A stretch of 64,000 bases of DNA from Parafannyhessea umbonata (GTDB taxonomy: Bacteria; Actinomycetota; Coriobacteriia; Coriobacteriales; Atopobiaceae), in NCBI RefSeq assembly GCF_900111255.1, contig NZ_FOGP01000001.1, positions 470,894 through 534,893 of the forward strand, in the 5' to 3' direction. The notes under the pieces are model-generated. The model was not told the DNA's origin and did no database searches. It was given only the letters and a program-made list of their open reading frames with translations. The position numbers and the translations under genes are program-made. How positions within the stretch are numbered: position 1 is the stretch's first letter; every line of letters starts with the position of its first letter. Below are positions 54,371 to 63,990 of the stretch, one piece after another.

Positions 54371-56065
54371 ATGGGTGCCCCCGTCTCGCGCATCGGCAGG
54401 AGGCGCCGCGCGGAATCGCGTCCGCAGGAGCGCACGCTCTTCGGCACGCCCGCGCGCTTCATGGTGCCGCGCCTGGTATTCATCGGGGCCGTTGCGGCGC
54501 TCGTGGGCTTCGGCCTACTCATGATCTTCTCGTCGTCCTCCATTACCGCGCTCACTACGGCGGAGGGTGGGTATGACCCCGCGCACTACCTGCAGCGCCA
54601 GGCAGTCTTCGTCATCGTCGGCCTGGGGCTCGCGAGCATTGCGGCCCTGGTGGACTATCGCTCCATCGTCGGGCGTGGCCTCCCGTTCCTCATGCTTGGG
54701 TCCATTTTCCTGCTCCTTCTTGTCTTTTTGCCATCGGCCGGACAGGACGCCTACGGCGCGACGCGATGGATCAGCGTCGGCGGCTTCTCGCTACAGCCCT
54801 CCGAGTTCGCGAAGGCCACCGTCGTCATCGCCGGCGCGGTCCTCATCACCCAGTACTCCCGCGACCGCTTCGCGGACGCGGGGCGTGCCCGCATGGTTGG
54901 AGGGCTGGGCCTTGTGGTGCCGTTCGTCCTCATCCTCCTGCAGCCCGACAAGGGCACGGTCATGATCTGCGTGGCCACGCTCCTGGCGATGTGTCTGCTC
55001 GGCGGCGTCCCGGCGAAGTTCATCATCGGCCTTCTTTTTGCTGGCATCGCCGGCTTCCTGTTCATCTCGCTCAAGGATGACTACTCGCGCCAGCGCATCG
55101 TCACCTTGTTTAACCCGTGGGCAGACCGTTACAACACCGGCTACCAGCTGATCCAGGGCTTCTATGCGTTTGGGTCGGGCGGGCTGTTCGGCGTGGGCAT
55201 CGGCATGTCCAAGCAGAAGTACGGCTTTCTTCCCATGGCCTACAACGACTTCATCTTCGCCGTCATCGGAGAGGAGTGCGGGCTGGTGGGGACCTTGGGC
55301 ATGATCTGCGCGTTCATGGTCCTGCTCTGGGCGGGATTCCGCATCGCGCGCTACGCCCCCGACCTCACGGGCACTCTCGTCGCGGCGGGATGCACCACGA
55401 TGCTCATCGTCCAGATGCTGCTGAACGTGTCGGGCGTCCTGGGCGTGTTCCCGCTCTCGGGCAAGCCCATCCCGTTCATCTCGTACGGTGGCTCCTCGGT
55501 CATCGCCAGCCTGCTGCTCGCCGGCCTGGTGGTCAACGTCTCGCTGCGCTCGACGCTGCCCGATACCGAGCACGACGCGCGCCGCCGCAGCTTCGCGCTG
55601 CGCCAGGGCCAGGACGACTACGACTGCGACGGCGCCACCTCCGACGAGCGCTCCGACGGCTTCTCGCACGCGGGTCGCCCCACGCCCCGCAGCGCCCGCG
55701 GGCACTCCCTGCTGCAGACCTCCTTCGAGGCCCCGCGCCACTCCTTTACCGTACTGGGCGGTGGGCGAGAAGGCCACGCCGACTCGGTCGAGCGCCGCGA
55801 GCGTCCCGGCAGGCGCGAGGCCTATCGCGAGGGCATGGCCGCGCGAGGAACCGAGCGTGCGAACAGCCCGGAGGCGCTCAGACGAGAGCGTGAAGAGCGT
55901 GCGAGGTCCAAGGGCGCAAGGTATACTACCGACCGAAACGGTCGCAGGCGCATAGACCTTGGCCCCTCTGCCGGCGACCGCCTGAGGAAAGATGATTCAA
56001 GGCCCGAGGTCCGCGGGACCAACTATGACCTCGGGGACAGAAGGAGTGGTAGGCGTGGCAGATAG
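54371..56065 (+). CDS. ftsW: Septal peptidoglycan polymerase FtsW with long basic tail
   Basis: This 564-residue SEDS glycosyltransferase polymerises septal glycan together with FtsI. Ten helices lie in residues 30-395, with GATRWISVGGFSLQPSEFAK, the GEECGLVG segment and GKPIPFISYGGSS as family signatures. The last 170 residues are a hydrophilic Arg-rich cytosolic tail with no known domain. This tail makes the protein much longer than the roughly 400 residues usual for FtsW. The ATG directly abuts the murD stop. A TATACT at 55922, inside the tail, could serve murG. Confidence 0.93.
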   Translation: MGAPVSRIGRRRRAESRPQERTLFGTPARFMVPRLVFIGAVAALVGFGLLMIFSSSSITALTTAEGGYDPAHYLQRQAVFVIVGLGLASIAALVDYRSIVGRGLPFLMLGSIFLLLLVFLPSAGQDAYGATRWISVGGFSLQPSEFAKATVVIAGAVLITQYSRDRFADAGRARMVGGLGLVVPFVLILLQPDKGTVMICVATLLAMCLLGGVPAKFIIGLLFAGIAGFLFISLKDDYSRQRIVTLFNPWADRYNTGYQLIQGFYAFGSGGLFGVGIGMSKQKYGFLPMAYNDFIFAVIGEECGLVGTLGMICAFMVLLWAGFRIARYAPDLTGTLVAAGCTTMLIVQMLLNVSGVLGVFPLSGKPIPFISYGGSSVIASLLLAGLVVNVSLRSTLPDTEHDARRRSFALRQGQDDYDCDGATSDERSDGFSHAGRPTPRSARGHSLLQTSFEAPRHSFTVLGGGREGHADSVERRERPGRREAYREGMAARGTERANSPEALRREREERARSKGARYTTDRNGRRRIDLGPSAGDRLRKDDSRPEVRGTNYDLGDRRSGRRGR

Positions 56066-57185
56066 GCTCAAGGTCGCAATCGCGGCGGGAGGAACGGCGG
56101 GTCACATCAACCCGGCGCTCGCGCTCGCGGAGGAGCTTGCGGACCGCGGTCACGAGGTTCACTTCTACGGACAACCCACGCGCCTCGAGGCGACGCTGGT
56201 CCCACAGGCCGGTTTCCCGTTCAGCCCCATCGACGTCAAGGGCTTCGATCGCTCTCGCCCCTGGACGCTCATACAGGCGCTCGTCAAGATGAAGCGTGCC
56301 GAGCGCACGCTTGGCGCCGACTTCGCCCAGAGCGGCAGGCCGGACGTCGCAATCGGCTTTGGCGCCTACATCGAGCTCCCGCTCATCAACTGGTGCCACT
56401 CGCACGGCGTGCCCGCGCTCGTACACGAGCAGAACTCCGTGCCCGGCCTCGCCAACAAGACCTCTGCGGGAAAGGTCCGCAGCGTCTGCGTTTCGCTCCC
56501 CGTCGCCATCGACGCGTTCCGCGACCGCGTGAGCGCTGGCACGCAGATCATCGTCACCGGCAACCCGGTCCGCCGCAGCGTCATCGAGGCGGAGCGCTCC
56601 CGCGGCCGCGCCTCCCTCGGCATCCCCGAGGACGCCACCATGCTGCTGGTGTTCGGCGGATCGCTCGGCGCGCGCCACCTCAACCAGGTCGTTGCGGGCC
56701 TGAAGGAGCAGCTGCTCTCGCGTGACGACCTCTACGTGGTCCACTCAACCGGCAAGGGCGAGTACGACTCCGTCGTCGAGCAGCTCGCGCTCGGCGAACA
56801 GGAGGCGCGCCGATGGCGCGTCATGCCCTACATCGACAACATGGGAGAAGTGCTTGCCGCCGCGGACCTCGTGCTGTCGCGCTCGGGCGCTTCCTCCGTC
56901 GCTGAGATTGCGGCGCTTGCGATTCCCAGCATGCTGGTCCCGTACCCGCTGGCCACCGCCGATCACCAGACCACGAACGCCCGCTACCTGGTGGACGCCG
57001 GCGCGGCCGTCATGATGGCGGACGACCGCATCGACGAGCCTGAGTTCGCCAAGAGCCTCTTCTCGCTCATCGACGAGCCTGATCGACGCCGCGCTATGTC
57101 CGATGCGGCGCGTGGCCTGGGGCAGGACAAGGCGGCCAGCGCACTCGCAGACCAAGTGGAGAGTGCCGCCTCGCTCAGGGCATAG
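56055..57185 (+). CDS. murG: UDP-GlcNAc--lipid I transferase MurG
   Basis: This 376-residue GT28 enzyme adds GlcNAc to lipid I, giving lipid II. It shows the first glycine loop AGGTAGHINPALALA, HEQNSVPG, the second glycine loop FGGSLGARHLN and SRSGASSVAEIAAL. The GTG at 56055 lies 8 bases after AGAAGGAG and overlaps the ftsW end by 11 bases; the open frame begins earlier but within ftsW. Confidence 0.95.
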   Translation: MADRLKVAIAAGGTAGHINPALALAEELADRGHEVHFYGQPTRLEATLVPQAGFPFSPIDVKGFDRSRPWTLIQALVKMKRAERTLGADFAQSGRPDVAIGFGAYIELPLINWCHSHGVPALVHEQNSVPGLANKTSAGKVRSVCVSLPVAIDAFRDRVSAGTQIIVTGNPVRRSVIEAERSRGRASLGIPEDATMLLVFGGSLGARHLNQVVAGLKEQLLSRDDLYVVHSTGKGEYDSVVEQLALGEQEARRWRVMPYIDNMGEVLAAADLVLSRSGASSVAEIAALAIPSMLVPYPLATADHQTTNARYLVDAGAAVMMADDRIDEPEFAKSLFSLIDEPDRRRAMSDAARGLGQDKAASALADQVESAASLRA

Positions 57186-57209
57186 CTCCCACGTTCTTGT
57201 ACAGTAGTG

Positions 57210-57234
57210 GGGAGCCCGCGCGACGCGGGCTCCC
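57210..57234 (+). promoter_or_regulatory. Perfect hairpin upstream of murC
   Basis: GGGAGCCCGCG and CGCGGGCTCCC (11 bp, loop CGA) lie between murG and murC. There is no U tract. TACAGT just upstream could be a -10, which would place the stem at the very 5' end of a murC transcript. A terminator, a stabilising 5' stem and a processing site are all possible. Confidence 0.45.
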
Positions 57235-57257
57235 TAGCGTTGCATAGAGAGGCTTTC

Positions 57258-58679
57258 ATGACTGAGACCATGGTTCCGGCGCACGTCGAGCGCGCCCACT
57301 TCATCGGTATCGGCGGCGCCGGCATGAGCGGCATCGCCCTTGTCCTTCACGAGCGAGGCTGCAAGGTGAGCGGCTCCGACCTCAAGGAGTCGCGCTACGC
57401 CCGCGACCTCGAGGAGGCCGGCGTCGAGGTTCACCTGGGCCACCAGGCGTCCACCATCGACGATGTTGCCCCCGACGTCGTCGTGACCTCCTCGGCCATC
57501 CCCGAGACCAACCCCGAGGTCATCCGAGCGCGAGAGCTGGGCATCCCCGTCTGGCCCCGAGCGAAGATGCTCTCGTACCTCTCCCTTGACGCGACCACGG
57601 TCGCCGTTGCCGGCACGCACGGCAAGACCACGACGTCCTCGATGGTCGCCAGCATGCTCGACCACCTGGGCATGGACCCCTCCTTCCTCATCGGCGGCAT
57701 CGTCGAGGAGTACGGTACCAACGGCCGCGACGGCAGGGGAGGCTATTTCGTCTGCGAGGCCGACGAGTCCGACGGCTCCTTCCTCTATCTCGACCCCGAC
57801 GTCGTGGTGGTTACCAACATCGAGGCTGACCACCTCGACCACTACGGCACCCTGGAGAACATCGAGAAGACCTTCTGCAAGTTCATGGACCTTGTCGGTG
57901 ACGCGGGCACCATCGTGATCAACGGCGACGTGAGGCACTACGTCGAGCTCGCCCAGTCCACCGGCCGCAAGGTTGTGACCTACGGCTTCGACGAGAGCTG
58001 CGACTACGTCTGCCTCCCCGAGGACTCCCACCACAAGCTCGAGAGTCACTTCGGCGTGCGCACCCCCTCCGGAGACGTCGTGCGCGTTACCATCCACGCC
58101 AATCCCGGTAGGCACAACATGTCCAACGCCACGGCGGCCATCGCCGTGTCTGAGGCCCTCGGCTGCGACGTGGCCAAGGCCGCGGCCGCGCTTTCGACCT
58201 TCAAGGGCGCGCACCGTCGCTTCACCCACGTCGGCGACATCGACGGCATCACCGTCGTGGACGATTACGGCCACCATCCCACCGAGATTGCGGCGACCCT
58301 CGCCGCGGCCAAGGACCTGGACTTTGACCGCATCGTCTGCGTCTTCCAGCCGCATCGCTACTCTCGCACGCAGTCTCTGGCCGACCAGTTCGCCACCGCT
58401 TTCGACGACGCCGACGTGCTCGTCGTTACCGAGGTCTTCTCGGCTGGCGAGACGCCCATCCCCGGCGTCACCGGCAAGACCGTCTCGAGCAAGGTCCAGG
58501 AGGCCGGCTCCGTCGGCGACGTGTGCTTCATCGCCAAGCGCAAGGACCTCGTCCAGCACCTGGTCGAGACCTGCCGCCCCGGCGACCTCCTGATTACCCA
58601 GGGCGCCGGCGACGTCACCGCCATCGGTCCCATGTTCATCGCCGCAAAGCGCGAGCTCGATGAGAACCCCGAGGCCTAA
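57258..58679 (+). CDS. murC: UDP-MurNAc--L-Ala ligase MurC
   Basis: This 473-residue Mur ligase adds the first stem residue. It has the N-terminal HFIGIGGAGMSGIALVL, P-loop AGTHGKTTTSSMVA, DESDGSFL and DDYGHHPTEIAATL with VFQPHRYSRT. The start at ATG 57258 has AGAGAGG upstream. The stop overlaps the murB start by one base. Confidence 0.96.
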   Translation: MTETMVPAHVERAHFIGIGGAGMSGIALVLHERGCKVSGSDLKESRYARDLEEAGVEVHLGHQASTIDDVAPDVVVTSSAIPETNPEVIRARELGIPVWPRAKMLSYLSLDATTVAVAGTHGKTTTSSMVASMLDHLGMDPSFLIGGIVEEYGTNGRDGRGGYFVCEADESDGSFLYLDPDVVVVTNIEADHLDHYGTLENIEKTFCKFMDLVGDAGTIVINGDVRHYVELAQSTGRKVVTYGFDESCDYVCLPEDSHHKLESHFGVRTPSGDVVRVTIHANPGRHNMSNATAAIAVSEALGCDVAKAAAALSTFKGAHRRFTHVGDIDGITVVDDYGHHPTEIAATLAAAKDLDFDRIVCVFQPHRYSRTQSLADQFATAFDDADVLVVTEVFSAGETPIPGVTGKTVSSKVQEAGSVGDVCFIAKRKDLVQHLVETCRPGDLLITQGAGDVTAIGPMFIAAKRELDENPEA

Positions 58680-59599
58680 TGAGCGTCTTCAACGCATACA
58701 TGGCGCTCTCCGGCGCCTTCGAGGCTGACGTCCTGAGGGACGAGCGCCTGTCGCACCACACGACCTACCGCATCGGCGGCCCGGCCGCGCTCATGGTGAC
58801 CGCACACAGCTACAAGGCACTTCTCAAGACCATCGACATCCTCCGGAAGGAGGGCGTCGAGTGGGTCGTCATGGGGCGCGGCTCCAACATCCTCGTCGCC
58901 GACGAGGGCTACGACGGCTGCGTCATCAAGCTCGGCAAGGAGTTCTCGCGCATCTCGTTCGAGGGAGATACGGTCTCGGCCGGCGGCGGCGCAATCCTCT
59001 CCAAGCTCGTGAGCGAGACCATCTCGCACTCGCTCTCCGGTCTCGAGTTCTGCGTGGGCATCCCCGGCACTGTGGGCGGTGCCGTCTCGATGGACGCTGG
59101 AACCCGCCACGACTGGATCGGATCGCGCGTGCACCACGTCGTCACGCTCAGGCCCCAGGGCGGTCTGCAGCGCTACGAGGCGAGCGACATCGAGTGGGGC
59201 TATCGCTGGTGCTCCATCCCCACCGACGAGATCATCCTCGAGGCGACCTTCCAGCTGACCCCCGCCGAGAAGCGTCGCATCACCGACGAGATGGAGCGCC
59301 TCATCTCGCGCAGGCGCAGCCGCCAGCCCATGGGAAAGCCCTCCTGCGGCTCAGTCTTCAAGAACCCCGGCGACCGCTCCGTCGGCCAGCTCATCGACTC
59401 CTGCGGCCTCAAGGGCTACCGCGTTGGCAACGCCGAGGTCTCCACACAGCACGCGAACTTCATCGTCAACCTGGGCGGCGCCAGCGCCTCCGACGTCATC
59501 GCCGTCATGGGCCACGTGCATGACACGGTCTTGGAGAAGTACTCAATCAACCTCCAGCCCGAGGTAAAGTGCCTCGGTTTCGACAAGCGAAGGGCGTAG
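58679..59599 (+). CDS. murB: UDP-N-acetylenolpyruvoylglucosamine reductase MurB
   Basis: This 306-residue FAD enzyme reduces the enolpyruvyl group to give UDP-MurNAc. It shows HHTTYRIGGPAALM, GRGSNILVADEGYDG, GIPGTVGGAVSMDAG and the proton-donor serine in SCGSVFKNPGD, all typical of the Gram-positive (type II) form. The murC-murB-ftsQ order resembles Firmicutes more than most actinobacteria. It is coupled to murC through TAATG. Confidence 0.95.
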   Translation: MSVFNAYMALSGAFEADVLRDERLSHHTTYRIGGPAALMVTAHSYKALLKTIDILRKEGVEWVVMGRGSNILVADEGYDGCVIKLGKEFSRISFEGDTVSAGGGAILSKLVSETISHSLSGLEFCVGIPGTVGGAVSMDAGTRHDWIGSRVHHVVTLRPQGGLQRYEASDIEWGYRWCSIPTDEIILEATFQLTPAEKRRITDEMERLISRRRSRQPMGKPSCGSVFKNPGDRSVGQLIDSCGLKGYRVGNAEVSTQHANFIVNLGGASASDVIAVMGHVHDTVLEKYSINLQPEVKCLGFDKRRA

Positions 59600-59608
59600 G
59601 CCCCAACG

Positions 59609-60937
59609 ATGGCAACGAGGAGGCCCACAAAGCGAAACGCCCCCAAGGGAACCCCGCGCCCCGGCGGAGCGGTCCCCAGGCGGGGCATGGCAGCGCGTTC
59701 TGCGAAGCCCCGTCCCAGCGTCCTGGGCGGCGGCTCGTCGGGTGCTGCTCGCGCCCAGAGACGTGCCGTGGCGGTCCCGCAGAGGGGCGTGCGCGCCGGC
59801 GTGGGCCGTCCCGTCGCGGCCGGCCGCAAGGTCGCCAAGGTGGCGACCGTCAGGGCGGCCGCGAGCGCGAAGGCCACGGACTTCTCGCCCAGGCTGCCGC
59901 ATTTCGGCAAGAGGGCCAAGGACAAGGCCGGCGCCCCCTCCGAGACCCCTGCGCCTCGCACGCGCAAGGGGAGCGCCGAGAGCACGCAGGTCGCCGGTCG
60001 CGTGCGCATCGCGATCATCGTTGGCATCGTCGTCGCGGCGATCCTCCTTGTGGTCCTTCTGGGCTACCTCCTGCTCTCGTACACGCCCGCCTTCACCATC
60101 ACTCACGTGAGGGCCCAGGGCACCGAGCACGTGAGCGCCGAGAACGTCGAGAAGCTCGCGGGACTGCCCGAGGGCTCGACGCTGCTCAACCTCGACGAGG
60201 ACGCCGTCGTCAAGAACCTGCGCAAGAACCCCTGGGTAGGCAACGTCACCTTCGAGAAGCAGTTCCCGGACTCCCTCAACATCGTGGTGGAGGAGCGCAG
60301 GGCTGACGCGCTCGTGGTCATGAGCACCGGTGACGTCGCCTGGTACCTCAGTTCCGACAACACGTGGATCGAGCCGGTCACCATACAGGTGGCCGAGGGG
60401 CAGTCTCGCGACTCGGTCGCCTTGGCCATGGCCCAGCAGGCGGGGGCCGTGCTCGTCACCGACGTGCCCTCCACGGTGAGCCCCGTTGCCGGCTCCACTG
60501 CGACCGACGACGTCCTGAAGGCCGTTGAGAGCTATCGCAACGAGCTCGGGCAGGACATCTCGAGCCAGATCGTAAGCTTCTCGGCATCGAGCCTCGAGGG
60601 CATCAGGTGCACGCTCTCGAGCGGCGTCGAGATCGCCCTGGGGTCGCCCTCGAACATCTCGTCAAAGGAGAGCGTGATCAAGGAGATCCTTGACCAGTAC
60701 GCCGGCAAGATTACCTACATCAACGTCCGCGTGCCCTCCAAGCCCTCCTTCCGCAAGGTTGACTCGGACTACGTTGGGCAGGGCAGCGGCACGTCCGGCA
60801 CCGACTACGCCTACGGCGACCCGAGCGCCTCGTCGTCGGCCGCCGCATCCTCGGGGATCGCCGGCGAATCCAGGGGGTCCGGACAGACGTCCGCCGACGG
60901 CGACTCCACCTCGGGAGACGGAACGGACGGAACCTAA
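59609..60937 (+). CDS. ftsQ: Cell-division protein FtsQ/DivIB
   Basis: This 442-residue bitopic protein has a basic, Ala/Arg/Pro-rich cytosolic tail of about 130 residues, a membrane helix at about 133-157, then a POTRA domain (FTITHVRAQGTEHVSAENVEKLAGL) and the FtsQ/DivIB domain with NPWVGNVTFEKQFPDSLNIVVEERR. The C-terminal 55 residues are Ser/Gly-rich and disordered. Both tails are longer than usual. It recruits FtsL and FtsI/W. ftsA is absent after it, as in other actinobacteria. Confidence 0.9.
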   Translation: MATRRPTKRNAPKGTPRPGGAVPRRGMAARSAKPRPSVLGGGSSGAARAQRRAVAVPQRGVRAGVGRPVAAGRKVAKVATVRAAASAKATDFSPRLPHFGKRAKDKAGAPSETPAPRTRKGSAESTQVAGRVRIAIIVGIVVAAILLVVLLGYLLLSYTPAFTITHVRAQGTEHVSAENVEKLAGLPEGSTLLNLDEDAVVKNLRKNPWVGNVTFEKQFPDSLNIVVEERRADALVVMSTGDVAWYLSSDNTWIEPVTIQVAEGQSRDSVALAMAQQAGAVLVTDVPSTVSPVAGSTATDDVLKAVESYRNELGQDISSQIVSFSASSLEGIRCTLSSGVEIALGSPSNISSKESVIKEILDQYAGKITYINVRVPSKPSFRKVDSDYVGQGSGTSGTDYAYGDPSASSSAAASSGIAGESRGSGQTSADGDSTSGDGTDGT

Positions 60938-61016
60938 GGCTCAGGTTAGGGTCGACATTGTTTTCGCAGGTGGAACGCGCCTTCTATCTTTGTAATTCAC
61001 ATTTCACACAAATCTG

Positions 61017-61049
61017 TTGACGTGCAACCTTCAAGTGTGCAAATATACG
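61017..61049 (+). promoter_or_regulatory. Probable ftsZ promoter
   Basis: TTGACG (61017-61022) is followed by an AT-rich AAATATACG stretch at 61041-61049. The best -10 (AAATAT or AATATA) gives an 18-19 base spacer; TATACG would be 21. The 200-base gap also holds the perfect palindrome GGCATATGCC (61063-61072), a possible operator just downstream of the start site. Confidence 0.5.
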
Positions 61050-61268
61050 TCGCTTTGAGATGGGCATATGCCTATACCTGAGGTTTAGGGTTTTTCAGAG
61101 CCTGACGACACCAGTGAGACAACGAACAGAAACGAACCTATGGATACGAAGCGCAACAAGCAGAAGGAAGTCGTGGAGCAGGCCGAGATGACTATCGACG
61201 GCGTCCAGACTGCGCCCGTGAGGGAAGAGGCGAGCGCACCCAAGTCCGCCGCCAAGCGAGGAGGAACC

Positions 61269-62393
61269 ATGATCGACAACGACATTTCGAGCAACTACCT
61301 TGCCGTCATCAAGGTCGTAGGCGTTGGCGGAGGCGGAACGAACGCTGTCAACCGCATGATCGAGGAGGGCATCCGCGGCGTCGAGTTCGTGGCCATCAAC
61401 ACCGACGCGCAGGCACTTGCCATCTCCGATGCCGACATCAAGGTCCACATCGGCGCGGACATCACCCGCGGCCTGGGCGCGGGCGCCAACCCCGAGGTCG
61501 GCGCAGAGGCGGCCGAGGACTCTCATGACGAGATCAAGCAGGCCCTTGCCGGCGCTGACATGGTCTTCATCACGGCGGGCGAGGGCGGCGGCACCGGCAC
61601 CGGTGCGGCTCCCGTTGTGGCCGACATCGCCAAGAACGACGTGGGTGCCCTCACCGTCGGCGTCGTGACCAAGCCCTTCACCTTCGAGGGCCGTCCCCGC
61701 ACCAACCGCGCCCAGGACGGCATCCAGACGCTGTCCGACAACGTCGACGCGCTGATCGTCATCCCGAACGACCGCCTGCTCGATCTCTCCGAGAAGAAGA
61801 CCTCCTTCCTCGAGGCCTTCCGCATGGCTGACGACGTCCTGTGCCAGGGCACCCAGGGCATTACCGACCTGATTACGGTCCCCGGCCTGATCAACCTCGA
61901 CTTCGCTGACGTCTGCACCATCATGCGCGGCGCCGGAACCGCAATGATGGGCGTCGGCCTCGCCTCTGGCGACACCCGCGCCTCCGACGCCGCCGCCGAG
62001 GCCATCTCGAGCCCGCTGCTCGAGACCTCCATCGACGGTGCCACGCGCGTCCTTCTGTCCATCGCGGGCAACAAGGACCTGGGCATTCAGGAGATCAACG
62101 ACGCTGCCGACCTCGTTGCGCAGAACGTCGACCCCGACGCGAACATCATCTTCGGCACCGTTGTCGACGAGAGCCTGGGCGACCAGGTTCGCGTCACGGT
62201 CATCGCGACCGGCTTTAACGACGGCAACGTGCAGCAGCCGCTCCCCACGCTGAACCTGGGCAGCAGCTCCCGCCCCTCCAGCCGTCCCGCGCCCGCTCCC
62301 ACGGCGCCGTCTGCCCCCGCGCCCCACAGCTCGGGCTCCAACAACGACAAGGAGTTCGACATCCCCGAGTTCCTCAAGCACAGCCGTCTCTAG
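61269..62393 (+). CDS. ftsZ: Cell-division GTPase FtsZ
   Basis: This 374-residue tubulin-like GTPase forms the Z ring. It shows [13 protein letters not shown], the tubulin signature [14 protein letters not shown] and the catalytic loop [12 protein letters not shown] Pro/Ser/Ala linker (about 330-360) leads to the C-terminal peptide [11 protein letters not shown], which binds partners such as SepF. The start at 61269 is chosen because AGCGAGGAGGAACC, the strongest ribosome site here, precedes it. The frame is open to an ATG at 61140 and would add 43 coding-like residues, but without a ribosome site. Confidence 0.95.
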   Translation: MIDNDISSNYLAVIKVVGVGGGGTNAVNRMIEEGIRGVEFVAINTDAQALAISDADIKVHIGADITRGLGAGANPEVGAEAAEDSHDEIKQALAGADMVFITAGEGGGTGTGAAPVVADIAKNDVGALTVGVVTKPFTFEGRPRTNRAQDGIQTLSDNVDALIVIPNDRLLDLSEKKTSFLEAFRMADDVLCQGTQGITDLITVPGLINLDFADVCTIMRGAGTAMMGVGLASGDTRASDAAAEAISSPLLETSIDGATRVLLSIAGNKDLGIQEINDAADLVAQNVDPDANIIFGTVVDESLGDQVRVTVIATGFNDGNVQQPLPTLNLGSSSRPSSRPAPAPTAPSAPAPHSSGSNNDKEFDIPEFLKHSRL

Positions 62394-62401
62394 GGACGAT
62401 T

Positions 62402-63256
62402 GTGGCGGGGCTTGACAGATACGAATCCTGCGGCGTGACCCTGCTGGGCGACCTTTCTCGCCCGTGCGGGGTCACGTTCGCATTTACCGAGCGTACCGGT
62501 GGCGTCTCGAAGGGGCAGTTCTCTTCGCTCAACCTGGGCGACGCCTGCGGAGACGACCCCGCTGACGTGGCCGAGAACCGTCGCAGGCTGCTTTGCGCGG
62601 TCGGCGCCGGGGGACTCCTTGGCAGGCTGGTCAACCCCAGGCAGGTCCACGGCGACCGCATCGTGAGCGTCACGTCGGCCTCCGACGAGGCCGTTGAGCG
62701 TTCGCGGCTTGAGGCTCGCGAGGGTGCCGATGCCGTCGTGTGCACCGTCGCCGACGTGCCGGTGCTCCTGTGCTTTGCCGACTGCGTCCCGGTTGTCGTG
62801 GCCCAGCCCGGCGGATTCGCCGTCGCCCATTCCGGATGGCGTGGCACCATCGCCCGCATCGCCGCAAAGGCGACGCTCGAGCTCTCGCGCGTGACCGGTT
62901 CCGACCCGGCTGCGTCCGTGGCCTACATTGGCCCGCACATCGCGGGGGAGGACTACGAGGTCTCCGAGGAGCTCCTGACTCGCTTCGTCGACGAGTTCGG
63001 CGAGAAGGTCGCGCTGCCCGGACGGCGGCTCGACCTTGCCTGCGCCATCGGGCTGGCCCTGGCTGATGTCGGGGTTGATCCGCAAAACGTCGTGGACTCC
63101 AGGGTCTCGACCCCTCGCTCCACCGACAGGTTCTACTCGTACCGCGCCGAGGGCGGCTCGTGCGGCCGGCATGGCGCCATCGCGCTCATGCGCGGAGACG
63201 GCTCCGATACCGGTGCCGTCACAACCAACATCTTTTGGGAAGGTGACCACTTGTGA
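62402..63256 (+). CDS. pgeF: Peptidoglycan editing factor PgeF (YfiH/laccase-domain family)
   Basis: This 284-residue DUF152 protein has a copper/zinc-type site with histidine in NPRQVHGD, cysteine in CFADCVPV and histidine in AHSGWRGT. E. coli YfiH removes wrongly added L-Ser from UDP-MurNAc, and relatives act as purine nucleoside phosphorylases; both roles are possible. Position between ftsZ and yggS is standard in Gram-positive dcw clusters. The GTG start has AGGGA upstream, 8 bases after the ftsZ stop. Confidence 0.92.
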   Translation: MAGLDRYESCGVTLLGDLSRPCGVTFAFTERTGGVSKGQFSSLNLGDACGDDPADVAENRRRLLCAVGAGGLLGRLVNPRQVHGDRIVSVTSASDEAVERSRLEAREGADAVVCTVADVPVLLCFADCVPVVVAQPGGFAVAHSGWRGTIARIAAKATLELSRVTGSDPAASVAYIGPHIAGEDYEVSEELLTRFVDEFGEKVALPGRRLDLACAIGLALADVGVDPQNVVDSRVSTPRSTDRFYSYRAEGGSCGRHGAIALMRGDGSDTGAVTTNIFWEGDHL

Positions 63257-63990
63257 CTGATGAGGAGCGCGAGGGATATCTCGAATTCCTGACGTCACGC
63301 CGCGCGCGGATTCTGGCGCGCATCGAGGAGGCTGCTCGCGTCTCTGGGCGCGGCGCCGATCAGGTGGAGGCCATCGCGGTCTCCAAGACCGTGGGGGTGG
63401 ACGAGGTGGTGCTCGCCTGGCGGGCCGGATGGCGTGCCTTCGGTGAGAACCGTCCCCAGGAGCTCGTGCGCAAGCTCGCGGGCATCGAGAGCCATCCCGA
63501 GATGGACGGCGTCCGCTTCGACATGATCGGCAACCTGCAGACGAACAAGATCAACCAGGTCCTTGGCAGGGTGTCGCTGATTCACTCCGTCTCGTCCGCG
63601 CACCTGGCGAAGGCCATCTCGAAGCGCGCCGAGGTTCGCGGCCATAGCGAGCGCGTCCTGCTCGAGGTCAACGTCTCGGGCGAGGAGTCCAAGTCGGGCT
63701 TCACCCCCGAGGAGGTTCATAGCGAGATGGATGACCTTCTTGGCATGGGCGGCATCGAGATCTGCGGCCTCATGACCATGGCCCCCGCCAACGACCCCGA
63801 CGCCGCTCGCAGAACGTTTTCGGGTCTGCGCGAACTTCGGGAGCAGCTGAGCTCGGAGAGCGGCCTCGGTCTTGCTACACTTTCCTGCGGAATGAGTGAT
63901 GATTTCGCCATCGCGGTGGAGGAGGGCTCTACCCTCGTTAGGCTTGGTAGAACGGTTTTCGATCCCAACCACGACCTCGTGACGGAATAA
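63253..63990 (+). CDS. YggS-family pyridoxal-phosphate homeostasis protein
   Basis: This 245-residue single-domain PLP-binding barrel protein has the PLP lysine in EAIAVSKTVGVDEVV, then FGENRPQEL, FDMIGNLQTNKINQVL and a C-terminal LSCGMSDDFAIAVEEGSTLVRLGRTVF. The family keeps cellular PLP in balance and has no known substrate turnover. Its GTG overlaps the pgeF stop (GTGA). In actinobacteria sepF usually follows; it would begin beyond the end of the window. Confidence 0.94.
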   Translation: MTDEEREGYLEFLTSRRARILARIEEAARVSGRGADQVEAIAVSKTVGVDEVVLAWRAGWRAFGENRPQELVRKLAGIESHPEMDGVRFDMIGNLQTNKINQVLGRVSLIHSVSSAHLAKAISKRAEVRGHSERVLLEVNVSGEESKSGFTPEEVHSEMDDLLGMGGIEICGLMTMAPANDPDAARRTFSGLRELREQLSSESGLGLATLSCGMSDDFAIAVEEGSTLVRLGRTVFDPNHDLVTE

